NCBI GenBank assembly: GCA_958295465.1
Contig: OY282353.1
Span: 3,029,001 to 3,093,000, forward strand
From: an uncultured Gammaproteobacteria bacterium
GTDB lineage: Bacteria; Pseudomonadota; Gammaproteobacteria; HK1
Reading direction: 5' to 3'
Length of the DNA: 64,000 nt
The notes below the pieces were generated by a model. The model had not been told where the DNA came from. It saw only the letters and a program-made list of their open reading frames with translations, and made no database searches. This document shows positions 34,855 through 44,424 of the stretch, in pieces (the stretch's first letter is position 1; each line of letters opens with the position of its first letter). The position numbers were made by a program, and so were the translations under genes.

Positions 34855-36318
34855 ATGGACGACGCCGCGCACATGACCCCCGACGAGTTCCGGCGATGCG
34901 GCTATGCGCTCGTCGACCGCATCGCCCGCTACATGGAGGAGATCGAGCGTTATCCGGTGCTCTCGCAGGTGCGGCCCGGGTCCGTTCGCGAACGGTTGCC
35001 CCGCGCCGCGCCCGAGCACGGCGAGCCCTTCGCCGACGTGCTGCGCGACGTCGACGAGATCATCGTCCCCGGACTCACCCACTGGCAGTCGCCGAGCTTC
35101 TTCGCCTACTTCCCCGCGAACGCTTCGGGTCCGGCCATCCTCGGCGACCTGCTCTCCTCGGGGCTCGGGGTCCAGGGGATGCTCTGGGCGACGAGCCCCG
35201 CATGCACCGAGCTGGAAACCCACGTGCTCGACTGGCTCGTGGATCTGCTCGGGCTGCCCGGGCGGTTCCTCTCGACCGCGGCGGGCGGCGGCGTCATCCA
35301 GGACTCCGCTTCGAGCAGCACCCTCACCGCGCTCATCGCCGCGCGGGAGCGTGCGACCGCCGGTGCGGTCAACGAACGCGGTGTCGTGTACGGCGCCGCG
35401 CCGCGCCTGATCGCGTACACGTCCCGGCACGCGCATTCCTCGGTGGAGAAGGCCATGAAGATCGCCGGCATGGGAAGCGGCAACCTCCGGCTCGTCGATG
35501 CCGATGCCGGCTACGCGATGCGGGCCGATGCGCTGGAGTCGGCCATCGCCGCTGACCGTGCGGCCGGGGCGACGCCGGTGATGGTGAGCGCCACGCTGGG
35601 CACGACGTCCTCGGGCGCCGTCGATCCGCTACGCGCCATCGGCGAGCTCTGCCGCCGCGAGGGAGTCTGGCTGCACGTGGACGCCGCGCATGCGGGCAGC
35701 GCCACCATCTGCCCCGAGCACCGGGCGCTCATCGACGGGGTCGAGCACGCGGACAGCTACACCTTCAACCCGCATAAGTGGCTGCTCACCAACTTCGACT
35801 GCAACTGCTTCTGGGTCGCGGATCGCGCCGCCCTGATCGACGCGCTGAGCGTGCTGCCGGAGTTCCTGCGCAACCGCGCGACCGAGTCGGGCGAGGTCAT
35901 CGACTACCGGGACTGGCACGTGCCGCTCGGGCGCCGGTTCCGGGCCCTCAAGCTCTGGTTCGTCATCCGCCACTACGGCGCGGAGGGCCTGCGGGCGCAC
36001 GTGCGCCGGAGCGTGGAGCTGGCCGGATGGTTCGCGTCACGGGTGGAGGAGAGCGGGGAGTTCGAGCTGGCCGCGCCCGTCTCGGTGGGACTCGTATGCT
36101 TCCGCCACCGCGCCGGCGATGCGCTCAACCAGACCCTGATGGACCGGCTCAACGCCTCGGGTGCGCTCTACCTCACCCACACCCGGCTCGACGACCGCCT
36201 CGTGCTCCGCCTCGCGGTCGGCGCGCCCGCGACCCGCCGCGAGCACGTCGAGGCGGCGTGGACGCGCATCGTGGAGACGGCCCGCGGCCTTACGGGCGGA
36301 ACGCCGGCGCCAGCGTGA
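34855..36318 (+). CDS. group II PLP-dependent (aromatic) amino-acid decarboxylase
   Basis: This is a 487-residue protein of normal family length. The N-terminus FRRCGYALVDRIARYMEEIE and SPSFFAYFPANASGPAILGD are typical of aromatic-L-amino-acid decarboxylases. VHADAAxAG-type HVDAAHAGSATICPE binds the cofactor ring, and the Schiff-base lysine is in TFNPHKWLLTNFDCN near residue 308. It forms an amine and CO2 from an aromatic amino acid such as tryptophan, tyrosine or phenylalanine. It is cytosolic. The upstream acyl-CoA synthetase and the downstream convergent transporter are not obviously linked in pathway. Confidence 0.9.
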   Translation: MDDAAHMTPDEFRRCGYALVDRIARYMEEIERYPVLSQVRPGSVRERLPRAAPEHGEPFADVLRDVDEIIVPGLTHWQSPSFFAYFPANASGPAILGDLLSSGLGVQGMLWATSPACTELETHVLDWLVDLLGLPGRFLSTAAGGGVIQDSASSSTLTALIAARERATAGAVNERGVVYGAAPRLIAYTSRHAHSSVEKAMKIAGMGSGNLRLVDADAGYAMRADALESAIAADRAAGATPVMVSATLGTTSSGAVDPLRAIGELCRREGVWLHVDAAHAGSATICPEHRALIDGVEHADSYTFNPHKWLLTNFDCNCFWVADRAALIDALSVLPEFLRNRATESGEVIDYRDWHVPLGRRFRALKLWFVIRHYGAEGLRAHVRRSVELAGWFASRVEESGEFELAAPVSVGLVCFRHRAGDALNQTLMDRLNASGALYLTHTRLDDRLVLRLAVGAPATRREHVEAAWTRIVETARGLTGGTPAPA

Positions 36319-36378
36319 AGTGTGCCCGCCCCCGGCTCACCGGATGTCTACTCTTTCCGACAGGCCCACGTCGATGGC

Positions 36379-37665
36379 TCAGACCGCGGGCGCCCGCTCC
36401 GGCTCCCGCACGAAGGTCAGGAGCACCATCCCTGTCACGAGCACCACGATCACGGACAGGATCCCCAGCCGCGAGCTGCCGGTGAGGAGGCCGGTCACCG
36501 CGACCAGGGACGGCCCCACGATGGCCGCGAAGCGCCCCAGCATGTTGAAGAACCCGAAGAACTCTCCGCTCCGGGCGGCCGGGACGAAGCGCGCGTAGAG
36601 CGAGCGCGAGATGGCCTGCACGCCGCCCTGGACGAGACCGACCACCACCGCGAGGACATAGAACTCGATGACCGAGGTCATGAAATACGCCCACACGGTG
36701 ACCGCGACGTACACCGCGACCCCGAAGTAGAGGGCAGGCTTCGGGCCGACCCGCGCGGCCACCATCCCGAACGCGAGGGCGGCCGGAAACCCGACGAACT
36801 GGGTGATGAGCAGGGCGACGATGAGGCTGTCGGAGGGGAAGCCGAGCGACAGCCCGTAGTCCACCGCCATGCGGATGATGGTGTGGACCCCGTCGATGTA
36901 GAAGAAGTAGGCGAGGAGGAAGAGGCCCGCCATCCGGTGGGACCGGTACTCGCGGAACGTCTTCGCCAGGGAGCGCAGCCCGGCCGCGAATGCGGACGCA
37001 GCCGACCCCGCGGAGGCGGCGTCCCCGGCCCGGGGCGGCTCCGGCACGTGCCGGAACAGGGGGATGGAGAAGACGAGCCACCACGCCGCCACCATCACGA
37101 AGGAGAGGCGCACCGCTTCCGCCGGCCCGGACAGCCCGAACGTCTCCGGCGAGAGGGTCATCGCCACGTTGAGGGCGAAGAGCAGCCCCCCGCCGATGTA
37201 GCCGAGGGAAAAGCCGAAGGCGGAGACCTCGTCGTAGCGTTCGGCGGGGCTGACGGCCACGATGAGGGCGTCGTAGAAGATGATGGCGCCCGAGAAGCCC
37301 ACGGAGGCGAGGACGTACACGGTGGCGGCGGTGGTCCACTCTCCCTCCCCGATGAACCAGAGCCCTGCCGACGCCACGATTCCGAGCGCGGTGAAGACGC
37401 CGAGGTACTTCTTGCGGGAGGCGCCTCCGTCCGCGACGGCGCCGAGGACGGGCGCCGCGATCAGGATGAAGACGCTCCCGATGGAGTTCGCGAATCCGAG
37501 CTGGGCGGTGCTGGTGACCGCGTCCGTGCCGGCGCTCCAGTACTGCTTGAAGAAGACCGGGAAGAAGCCGGCGATCACGGTGGTCGCGAACACCGAGTTC
37601 GCCCAGTCGTAGAGTGCCCAGGCGAAGATCGGCCGGCTCGTGAACAGCTCGCGCACTCGTCTCAT
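36379..37665 (-). CDS. UMF1/Atg22-type major facilitator transporter
   Basis: This is a 428-residue membrane protein with about twelve hydrophobic segments. It starts with the UMF1 signature WALYDWANSVFATTVIAGFFP near residue 14 and has APVLGAVADGGASRKKYL after the second helix, then a DALIVAVSPAERYDEVSAFG segment. UMF1 proteins are MFS carriers whose substrates are mostly unknown. It lies convergent to the decarboxylase gene with a 60-base gap, so it is transcribed independently. The C-terminus ends in a short charged tail. Confidence 0.88.
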   Translation of the reverse strand: MRRVRELFTSRPIFAWALYDWANSVFATTVIAGFFPVFFKQYWSAGTDAVTSTAQLGFANSIGSVFILIAAPVLGAVADGGASRKKYLGVFTALGIVASAGLWFIGEGEWTTAATVYVLASVGFSGAIIFYDALIVAVSPAERYDEVSAFGFSLGYIGGGLLFALNVAMTLSPETFGLSGPAEAVRLSFVMVAAWWLVFSIPLFRHVPEPPRAGDAASAGSAASAFAAGLRSLAKTFREYRSHRMAGLFLLAYFFYIDGVHTIIRMAVDYGLSLGFPSDSLIVALLITQFVGFPAALAFGMVAARVGPKPALYFGVAVYVAVTVWAYFMTSVIEFYVLAVVVGLVQGGVQAISRSLYARFVPAARSGEFFGFFNMLGRFAAIVGPSLVAVTGLLTGSSRLGILSVIVVLVTGMVLLTFVREPERAPAV

Positions 37666-37828
37666 GCCCCTCCCTCCCGATCTTCAAGCGGTCATCGACG
37701 ATCTCGCCGTCCCGGCCCGCCAGGACCGTCCCGATGCCCGATCGCCCTCTCGACCTTCAAACCGCCGTCGTGCATGCCGGCATCGGCGCGATCGGGGGTC
37801 ACGATGCCGTATACGCGCCCGGTTCTGC

Positions 37829-40036
37829 TCAATCTCGAGGGTCGGCGGTCGCGGGCGCATCCGGCCGCATCCACTCCCGCAGCTTCGACCACCTCCGGCG
37901 CCCGGAGGCGGCCTTGACCGCGATGGCGATCGCCTTGCGCTGGCCGACCAGGACCACCAGGCGCTTGCCGCGGGTCACCCCGGTGTAGAGCAGGTTGCGC
38001 TGCAACATCATGTAGTGCTGCGTCATCAGCGGGATCACCACGGCAGGATACTCCGAGCCCTGGCTCTTGTGGATGGTCGTCGCATAGGCCGGCGCCAGCG
38101 CGTCCAGCTCCCCGAAGCCGTAGGTCACGGCGCGGCCGTCGAAGCGGGCGGTGATCTCGCCGAGCTCGGGGTCCACGTCGTCGATGCGGCCGATGTCGCC
38201 GTTGTAGACCTCCTTGTCGTAGTCGTTCTCCATCTGCATCACCTTGTCACCGGGAGCGAAGGTCCAGCCGAATCTCTCGACCGTTCGCTCGCCGGCCGGG
38301 TTCAGCGCGGCCTGGAGCTCGACGTTGAGGGAACGCGCGCCGACCCCGCCCCGGTTCATGGGGCAGAGCACCTGGACGTCGAGCACCGGGTCGAGGCCGA
38401 AACGCCGCGGGATGCGGGTGCGGACGAGTTCCAGGATCATGAGCACCGCGGTCTCGGGGTCGTCCGCGGGCACGAAGTAGAAATCGCTCTCGCCCTCGGG
38501 CTTGTCGAGGTCCGGGGTGACGCCCTCGTTGATGCGATGCGCGTTGACGATGATCCGGCTCATCGCCGCCTGGCGGAACACCTCGGTCAGGCGCACCACC
38601 GGGACCGCTCCCGAGGCGATGACGTCGGCCAGCACCTGGCCCGGCCCGACCGAGGGCAACTGGTCGATGTCCCCGATGATCAACAGCCCGGCGCGGTCGG
38701 GCACCGCCTTCAGCAGCGCATGCATCAGCAGCACGTCCACCATCGACGCCTCGTCGACGACGAGCAGGTCGCAGTCGACGGGGTTGTCCGCATCCCGCCG
38801 GAAGCCGCCGGACACGGGGTCGACTTCGAGCAGCCGGTGGATGGTGCGCGCCTCGAATCCGGACGTTTCGGTCATGCGCCGCGCGGCCCGGCCCGTGGGT
38901 GCGCAGAGGACGAGGTTGGCGCCCTTGGCGGCCAGGATGCGCAGGATGGCGTTGACGATGGTGGTCTTGCCGACGCCGGGACCGCCGGTGACCACCAGCA
39001 CCTTGGACGCCAGGGCCAGCCGTACCGCGGCGCCCTGGCTCGGCGCGAGGGTGAGCCCGATGCACCGCTCGATCCAGGGAACGGCCCGGTCCGGGTCGAT
39101 CCGCGGCCAGGGCAGGGGGCCGGCGGCGATGCGGTCCAGCCGGCCGGCGATCCCGCGTTCGGCCCCGTACAGGCCGGCGAGAAAGATGCACGGGGTGTCG
39201 CCGACCCGATCGGCGACCACGCTGCCCTCGGCCAGCTCCTGATCGACGGCCGAGCGGACGAGCGCCTCGGGCGCTTCCAGAAGCGACGCCGCCAGAGGCA
39301 GGAGCTCCCCCGCGGGCAGGCCGCAATGCCCGTCGTCCATGGCTTCGGCCAGCGCATGGCCGACGCCGGCGCGGACCCGGACCGCGGCCGTCTTCTCGAT
39401 GCCGAGACGCATGGCGATGGCGTCGGCGGTCTTGAAGCCGATGCCGCGAATGTCGCGGGCCAGCCGGTAGGGGTTCTCCGACATCACCTGCACCGCGTCG
39501 GCGCCGTAAGTCTTGAAGATGCGCACCGCCCGCGCGGTCCCGACCCCGTGGGCGTGCAGGAACACCATGATCTCCCGCACCACCTTCTGCTCGGCCCAGG
39601 CGCCGGTGATCCGCCCGGCCCGCACCGGCCCGATGCCCTCCACCTCCCGCAGGCGTTCGGGCTCGTCCTCGATCACGTCGAAGACCTTGCCGCCGAAGGC
39701 GCGGACGAGCTTCTTCGCGTAGACCGGCCCGATGCCCCGGATCATGCCGGAGCCGAGGTACTTCTCGACGCCCTCGGCCGAGGTGGGCGCGGACGCCCTG
39801 AGGAACCGGGACCGGAACTGCTGCCCGTAGGTGCGGTCGTTGACCCACTCCCCGGAGGCGGTCACCCACTCGCCGGCGGAGACCGCGGCGGCATGGCCCA
39901 CCACGGTGACCAGCTCGCGATGCCCGCGCGCCTTGATGCGCAGGACGCAGAAACCGCTGTCTTCGTTGTGGAACGTCACCCGTTCGATGCTGCCGGCGAG
40001 CACTTCGAGCCCGGATGGCGGAGATTCCCGCTTCAT
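37829..40036 (-). CDS. recD2: RecD2-type ATP-dependent DNA helicase
   Basis: This is a 735-residue protein with the RecD2 arrangement: an N-terminal OB-like region (SIERVTFHNEDSGFCVLRIK), a helix-hairpin-helix region (GSGMIRGIGPVYAKKLVRAF and DIRGIGFKTADAIA) and a superfamily-1 motor. Walker A is VVTGGPGVGKTTIVNA near residue 347, motif II is LLVVDEASMVDVLLM near 422, and the C-terminal motif is ATTIHKSQGSEYPAVV. RecD2 is a 5'-3' helicase acting alone in DNA damage tolerance, without RecBC. This window therefore encodes both RecD and RecD2. The gene is followed by the MFS gene after 163 bases. Confidence 0.92.
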   Translation of the reverse strand: MKRESPPSGLEVLAGSIERVTFHNEDSGFCVLRIKARGHRELVTVVGHAAAVSAGEWVTASGEWVNDRTYGQQFRSRFLRASAPTSAEGVEKYLGSGMIRGIGPVYAKKLVRAFGGKVFDVIEDEPERLREVEGIGPVRAGRITGAWAEQKVVREIMVFLHAHGVGTARAVRIFKTYGADAVQVMSENPYRLARDIRGIGFKTADAIAMRLGIEKTAAVRVRAGVGHALAEAMDDGHCGLPAGELLPLAASLLEAPEALVRSAVDQELAEGSVVADRVGDTPCIFLAGLYGAERGIAGRLDRIAAGPLPWPRIDPDRAVPWIERCIGLTLAPSQGAAVRLALASKVLVVTGGPGVGKTTIVNAILRILAAKGANLVLCAPTGRAARRMTETSGFEARTIHRLLEVDPVSGGFRRDADNPVDCDLLVVDEASMVDVLLMHALLKAVPDRAGLLIIGDIDQLPSVGPGQVLADVIASGAVPVVRLTEVFRQAAMSRIIVNAHRINEGVTPDLDKPEGESDFYFVPADDPETAVLMILELVRTRIPRRFGLDPVLDVQVLCPMNRGGVGARSLNVELQAALNPAGERTVERFGWTFAPGDKVMQMENDYDKEVYNGDIGRIDDVDPELGEITARFDGRAVTYGFGELDALAPAYATTIHKSQGSEYPAVVIPLMTQHYMMLQRNLLYTGVTRGKRLVVLVGQRKAIAIAVKAASGRRRWSKLREWMRPDAPATADPRD

Positions 40037-40180
40037 GCCGGCGTCTCCCGGGAGCGGTTCTCTCCTGCCGGGCCGGTGGGAAACGCCGGCCGCGGGTCCG
40101 ACCCGTCAAGGGAGCAGGACATGGCCGATCGGGCGGCGGGGTGCACTTCGGCGGGAGGGCTCGCCACCGGAGCGGCGGCT

Positions 40181-41173
40181 TCAGCACCCCCACCGCAGCG
40201 CCGCGGTATGCACCGGCGCATCCCATAGCGACAGGGCCTCGTCGTCCATCAGCGACAGGGTGGCCGAGCAGCCGGCCATGTCCAGGGACGTGACGTAGCT
40301 GCCCACCAGGCTTCGGACGACCTCGACGCCGCTCGACGCCATCACTCTGCGCACCGCGTCGTACATCAGCGTCAGCTCCATCAGCGGAGTGGCGCCGAAG
40401 CCGTTGATCAGCAGCAGCGCCCGCTCCCCTCCGGCCGGGGAGAGCCCGCCCAGCATCGGCTCGACGAGCTGCGCGGCGATCTCGTCGGCCGAGGCCAGAG
40501 GGAGCCGCCGGCGCCCGGGCTCGCCGTGGATCCCCACGCCCATCTCCATCTCGTCCCCGGCGATCTCGAAGGTCGGCTTTCCGGCCTCCGGCACGGTGCA
40601 GCTCGTCAGCGCGACGCCCATCGACGCGGTGCGTTCGTTGATGCGCGTCCCGAGTGCGCGGCACGTCTCCAGATCCGCGCCCGACTCCGCCGCCGCGCCC
40701 ACCACCTTCTCCACCACCAGGGTCCCGGCGACCCCCCGGCGGCCGGTGGTGTAGGTGCTGTCCTCGACCGCGACGTCGTCGTTGGTCAGCACCGTCGCGG
40801 CCGTGCCCTCGTACATCTCCACCGCCATCTCGAAGTTCATCACGTCGCCCGAGTAGTTCTTCACGATGAAGAGGACTCCGGCGCCGCGATCGACCGTCTG
40901 GGCCGCCGCCAGCATCTGGTCGGGGGTGGGCGAGGTGAACACCTGTCCGGGGCAGGCGGCGTCCAGCATCCCGCGCCCCACGAATCCCCCGTGCAGCGGC
41001 TCGTGGCCGCTTCCGCCGCCCGAGACCAGCGCGACCTTGCCCTCCGGCGCCGGGGCCGCACGGCTCAGAAAGACCGGATCCCGATGGAGCCGGACGACGT
41101 CGCCATGGGCGGCCTCGAACCCGCGAAGGCTCTCCGCCAGTACGTCTTCCACACGGTTGATGAGCTTCTTCAT
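40181..41173 (-). CDS. dhaK: dihydroxyacetone kinase subunit DhaK
   Basis: This is a 330-residue protein matching the DhaK family. ALVSGGGSGHEPLHGGFVG near residue 49 and the dihydroxyacetone-binding histidine in GVGIHGEPGRRR near 212 are present, with FTSPTPDQMLAAAQ and KNYSGDVMNFEMA between them. DhaK binds dihydroxyacetone covalently and receives phosphate from DhaL-ADP to give dihydroxyacetone phosphate. It is the last gene of the long minus-strand operon, separated from the regulator by 271 bases, so it may also have its own promoter. The start ATG 41173 follows GGAGAGACGGC. Confidence 0.93.
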   Translation of the reverse strand: MKKLINRVEDVLAESLRGFEAAHGDVVRLHRDPVFLSRAAPAPEGKVALVSGGGSGHEPLHGGFVGRGMLDAACPGQVFTSPTPDQMLAAAQTVDRGAGVLFIVKNYSGDVMNFEMAVEMYEGTAATVLTNDDVAVEDSTYTTGRRGVAGTLVVEKVVGAAAESGADLETCRALGTRINERTASMGVALTSCTVPEAGKPTFEIAGDEMEMGVGIHGEPGRRRLPLASADEIAAQLVEPMLGGLSPAGGERALLLINGFGATPLMELTLMYDAVRRVMASSGVEVVRSLVGSYVTSLDMAGCSATLSLMDDEALSLWDAPVHTAALRWGC

Positions 41174-41444
41174 GCCGTCTCTCCTGTGCTGTTCACGATC
41201 CGTCCGTGACCGATGGCTCCGGCTCCGATCAGGCCACGGCGACGGACGCCGGATCTTCCCGGAAACGGCATGTCCCGGGAGCGGTGCGTCCCAAGCTCAC
41301 GACCGGCGCCTGAACATCGTCCCGACCGCTTTGCCATGTGGCGAGCCTCCGGCCCGCTCGTGGGCGAGACGCCCGCGCTCCCAGGATGCGCCGTCCCAGC
41401 AGCGCCCGCGTTCTCAGGAGAGCGCCGAGGTCGGCCCCCCACGC

Positions 41445-41858
41445 TCATTCGACCAGATCGCACAGGCGCCGCACCGTATCCCGGATCAGCGATTCCAGCG
41501 CCTCCTGCCGCTTCTCGTCCCGGAGCATCGGAACCTGGAGGTGCAGCGTGCGGGTATGGCGCTGGCGTGCCTGCCGGGGCGCCGCACGTCCCGGATGGGC
41601 CGAATGGTACTCGTCCAGGAAGCTCTGCCGCTCCTCCGGGGAGAGACGGCAGACGTCGAAGATGGCCTCGATGTGACGCGCCGGCAGCGGGGTCGCATCC
41701 GACGGGTTGGTGAGCTGCGAGATGAAGCTCTTGTGCGTTCCCGTGACCTCGGCGATCTTGCGCCGGATACCGGACGGACGCTGGTCGATGAACCGCCGCA
41801 AGGTGGCCTTGTAGGCGGCGACGTGCTCCTTGCGCGTGCCCCGGGTAGCGGTGGCCAC
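41445..41858 (-). CDS. small HTH regulator of the DHA operon
   Basis: This 137-residue protein begins ten bases after the HPr-EI stop (GTG 41858). A helix-turn-helix-like stretch GIRRKIAEVTGTHKSFISQLTN lies near residues 27-48, and the rest is basic and helical. It has no kinase or PTS domain. Its position between ptsHI and dhaK suggests control of the operon, perhaps through the palindrome upstream of the binding-protein gene, but no binding evidence is visible. Upstream in-frame codons would overlap the HPr-EI gene and look out of frame, so I chose the GTG. Confidence 0.7.
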   Translation of the reverse strand: MATATRGTRKEHVAAYKATLRRFIDQRPSGIRRKIAEVTGTHKSFISQLTNPSDATPLPARHIEAIFDVCRLSPEERQSFLDEYHSAHPGRAAPRQARQRHTRTLHLQVPMLRDEKRQEALESLIRDTVRRLCDLVE

Positions 41859-41868
41859 CGGCTCGATC

Positions 41869-44424
41869 TCAGAGCGCGGCGAGCGCGGCCTTGGTGGAGG
41901 CCAGCGCCGCCGGCGGGACCGAGAACGTGCGGATGCCTGCATCGAGCAGTGCGCGCAGACCCTCGGGACGGGCGGCCATCTCGCCGCAGACGCTTACTTC
42001 GCGGCCGCTGCGGGCGCCGTGCCCGGCCACCCGCGCGATCAGCTCCAGGACGGCCGGATGCAGCGGATCGAGGAGATCGGCGACCGCCGTCGAATCGCGA
42101 CCGGCAGCCAGCACGTACTGCGTCAGGTCGTTGGTGCCGATCGAGAAGAAGTCGGCGTCGAAGGTCTCGATGGTCAGGGCGGCCGCGGGGACTTCGACCA
42201 TCATCCCCAGGCGCGGCGCCGCCGCTTCGATACCGGCCACCCGCAGCGCCTCCACTTCCGCGGCCAACCGCCGGCGCACCTCGTGGAGCTCGTCCGGCGT
42301 CGTCACCATCGGCAGCATCACCCGCAGCCCGCCGCCGGCCGCGGCCCGGGCCAGGGCGCGAAGCTGGGTCGCGAGGACTTCCGGACGGGCGAGGGAGAGC
42401 CGCACGCCGCGCAGTCCGAGAAAGGGGTTGGATTCCCCCTCGGGGGTGAGCCCGGGGAGCGGCTTGTCGCCACCCGCGTCCAGGGTGCGCACGGTCACCG
42501 GCCGCCCGCGTGCCCACGCGGCGAGCCGTCGGTAGAAACGCAACTGCGCGTCTTCGCCGGGCAGCGCCTCCGCACCGTGGAACAGGAATTCCGTGCGGGT
42601 GAGGCCGATGCCGTCGCAGTGCGAGGGATCGAGGCTGTCGAGACACGAGGGCGCATCGACGTTCACGAGCACCCGGACCGGCGAGCCGTCGCGGATGCGC
42701 GCGGGGCGGGAGACGTGCCGCAGGACTGCGCGCTTCCGCGCACGTTGCTCGTCGATGCGGCGCGCATAGCACTCCCGGATCGACGGTGGAGGGGCGGGCA
42801 CGAGGCAGCCCCGTTCGGCGTCGAGGATCGCCTCGGTCCCCTCGATCAACTCGCCTGGATCGCTGGAGAGCTGCACCAGCATCGGAACGCCTTGCGCCCG
42901 GGCAAGCATCGCCACGTGACTGGCCGGACTCCCCGAATACGTCGCAGCCCCCACCGCGCGGCTCCAGTCGATCTCGAGAAAACGCGAGGGGGTCAGCTCA
43001 TCGGCGATCACCACGCAGTGGTCGGGCAAGTCGTGGCTTGGCGGGCGGGGACCGGACGATGAGTGATCGGGCAAGCCGTGGCCGGATGGGCCATGCTCGG
43101 GCTGGTCGTGATCGGGCAGACCGTCACCGGACGGGTCGTGACCGGGCAGACCGTCACCGGACGGGCCGTGTTCGGGCCGGCCACCGCAGGACATCCCTCC
43201 TCCGAACGCCGCCACGACCCGGTCGCGCAGATCGCGCAGGTCGGCCGCCCGTTCGCGGAGATAGCCGGTCGGCGCCGACTCGTAATCCGCGATCTCCCCG
43301 GCCAGATGGCGGATCCAGGCCTGGCCAGCCGCCATCCCCGCCTCGATTCCCGCCCGCACGGGCTCCAGGAACTCCTCGTCCTCGAGAAGGCCGATCTGGA
43401 AACCGATCACGCCGGCGGCAAGCTCGCCGGATCCGTGGGTGAGTCCGCGCAACTCCGCCAGAGACCGCGCGACGGCTTCGTCCAGGGCGGCCCGTTCGGT
43501 CTCCGGGCCACCGGTATTTCGGGCCAAGCCATCGGATCCCTGGGCCGTGCCGCCAGTGTCCGAGGCCAAGCCACCGGCGTCCGGAGTCATGCCGCCGGCT
43601 TCCAGGGCCGAGCCGCTGGCTTCCCGGGTCGAGCCGCCGGATTCCCGAGCCGGGTCGCCGGATTCCCGGGCCAAGCCACCGGCGTCCGGGGTCATGCCGC
43701 CGGCTTCCAGGGCCGAGCCGCCGGATTCCCGAGCCGGGTCGCCGGATTCCCGGGCCAAGCCACCGGCGTCCGGAGTCATGCCACCGGCTTCCAGGGCCGA
43801 GCCGCTGGATTCCCGGGTCGAGCCGCCGGATTCCCGAGCCGGGTCGCCGGATTCCCGGGCCAAGCCACCGGCGTCCGGAGTCATGCCGCCAGTATCCGAG
43901 ACCAAGCCGCCGACGTTCGAGGCCAAGCCGTCGGCGTCCGAGGTCATGCCGCCAACGTCCCGGGCCGGGCCGCCGGACCTCGCGGGAACGTGCAGGACCC
44001 CGATCGCGAGGCCGGGTGAAGCCACCACGGCCGAAATGGTGCGCCCACCCGGCGTTTCTTCCACGGCCGCCCCGGATCCACCCGCCCCCTCGGCCGTGTC
44101 CTCTCGTGCATCGTCACTCGGCAGCCCGGCGGCCGGCGGAGCGGCGGCGGGATCTTCGTCGAAGTCGCGCCGGACGAAGTCGACGAGTGCGGACAGGGCG
44201 GCGTCCGCCTGCGCCCCTTCGGCCCGTAAATGAATCACCGATCGTGCACCCGCCTTGAGCTTCATCACCCGGGCGGTGCTGCGCGCCCGGACCCATTCGC
44301 CCGTTTCGTCCGCGCGGATCTCGACGTCGGCATCGAAGCCAGCCGCGATCTGGGCGAGCTTCACCGCGGGACGCGCGTGCAGCCCGGTCGGATTGGTGAT
44401 GACCACCCGAGCCTCGGCTCTCAC
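41869..44424 (-). CDS. HPr-enzyme I fusion (phosphoryl donor for DhaM) with repeat insertions
   Basis: This is an 851-residue fusion. Residues 1-95 are HPr, with active NPTGLHARPAVKLAQ (His 16). EI follows from about 124 (SAVVASPGLAIGVLHV), with the phospho-His in SGSPASHVAMLARAQG near 502 and the PEP-binding barrel (RTEFLFHG, GLRGVRLSL, IGTNDLTQY, VSVCGEMA) to the end. It would pass phosphate from PEP to HPr and then to DhaM. Two low-complexity insertions interrupt EI: a heptad repeat region (AGGLARE, SGDPARE types) at about 145-305 and a GDGLPDHD-type repeat at about 411-461. The start is GTG 44424, overlapping the dhaM stop (GTGA). Confidence 0.9.
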   Translation of the reverse strand: MRAEARVVITNPTGLHARPAVKLAQIAAGFDADVEIRADETGEWVRARSTARVMKLKAGARSVIHLRAEGAQADAALSALVDFVRRDFDEDPAAAPPAAGLPSDDAREDTAEGAGGSGAAVEETPGGRTISAVVASPGLAIGVLHVPARSGGPARDVGGMTSDADGLASNVGGLVSDTGGMTPDAGGLARESGDPARESGGSTRESSGSALEAGGMTPDAGGLARESGDPARESGGSALEAGGMTPDAGGLARESGDPARESGGSTREASGSALEAGGMTPDAGGLASDTGGTAQGSDGLARNTGGPETERAALDEAVARSLAELRGLTHGSGELAAGVIGFQIGLLEDEEFLEPVRAGIEAGMAAGQAWIRHLAGEIADYESAPTGYLRERAADLRDLRDRVVAAFGGGMSCGGRPEHGPSGDGLPGHDPSGDGLPDHDQPEHGPSGHGLPDHSSSGPRPPSHDLPDHCVVIADELTPSRFLEIDWSRAVGAATYSGSPASHVAMLARAQGVPMLVQLSSDPGELIEGTEAILDAERGCLVPAPPPSIRECYARRIDEQRARKRAVLRHVSRPARIRDGSPVRVLVNVDAPSCLDSLDPSHCDGIGLTRTEFLFHGAEALPGEDAQLRFYRRLAAWARGRPVTVRTLDAGGDKPLPGLTPEGESNPFLGLRGVRLSLARPEVLATQLRALARAAAGGGLRVMLPMVTTPDELHEVRRRLAAEVEALRVAGIEAAAPRLGMMVEVPAAALTIETFDADFFSIGTNDLTQYVLAAGRDSTAVADLLDPLHPAVLELIARVAGHGARSGREVSVCGEMAARPEGLRALLDAGIRTFSVPPAALASTKAALAAL
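43497..43990 (-). repeat. 21-bp heptad-coding repeat inside EI
   Basis: About 23 heptads of the type AGGMTPD, AGGLARE, SGDPARE, SGGSTRE and SSGSALE occur, partly in a higher-order period of five heptads (105 bp). The array lies in frame within EI. Confidence 0.85.

Noticed and set aside
36322..37917. Long + strand frame opposite the UMF1 transporter
   Set aside because: It has no membrane helices or domain motifs and is antisense to a clear transporter.
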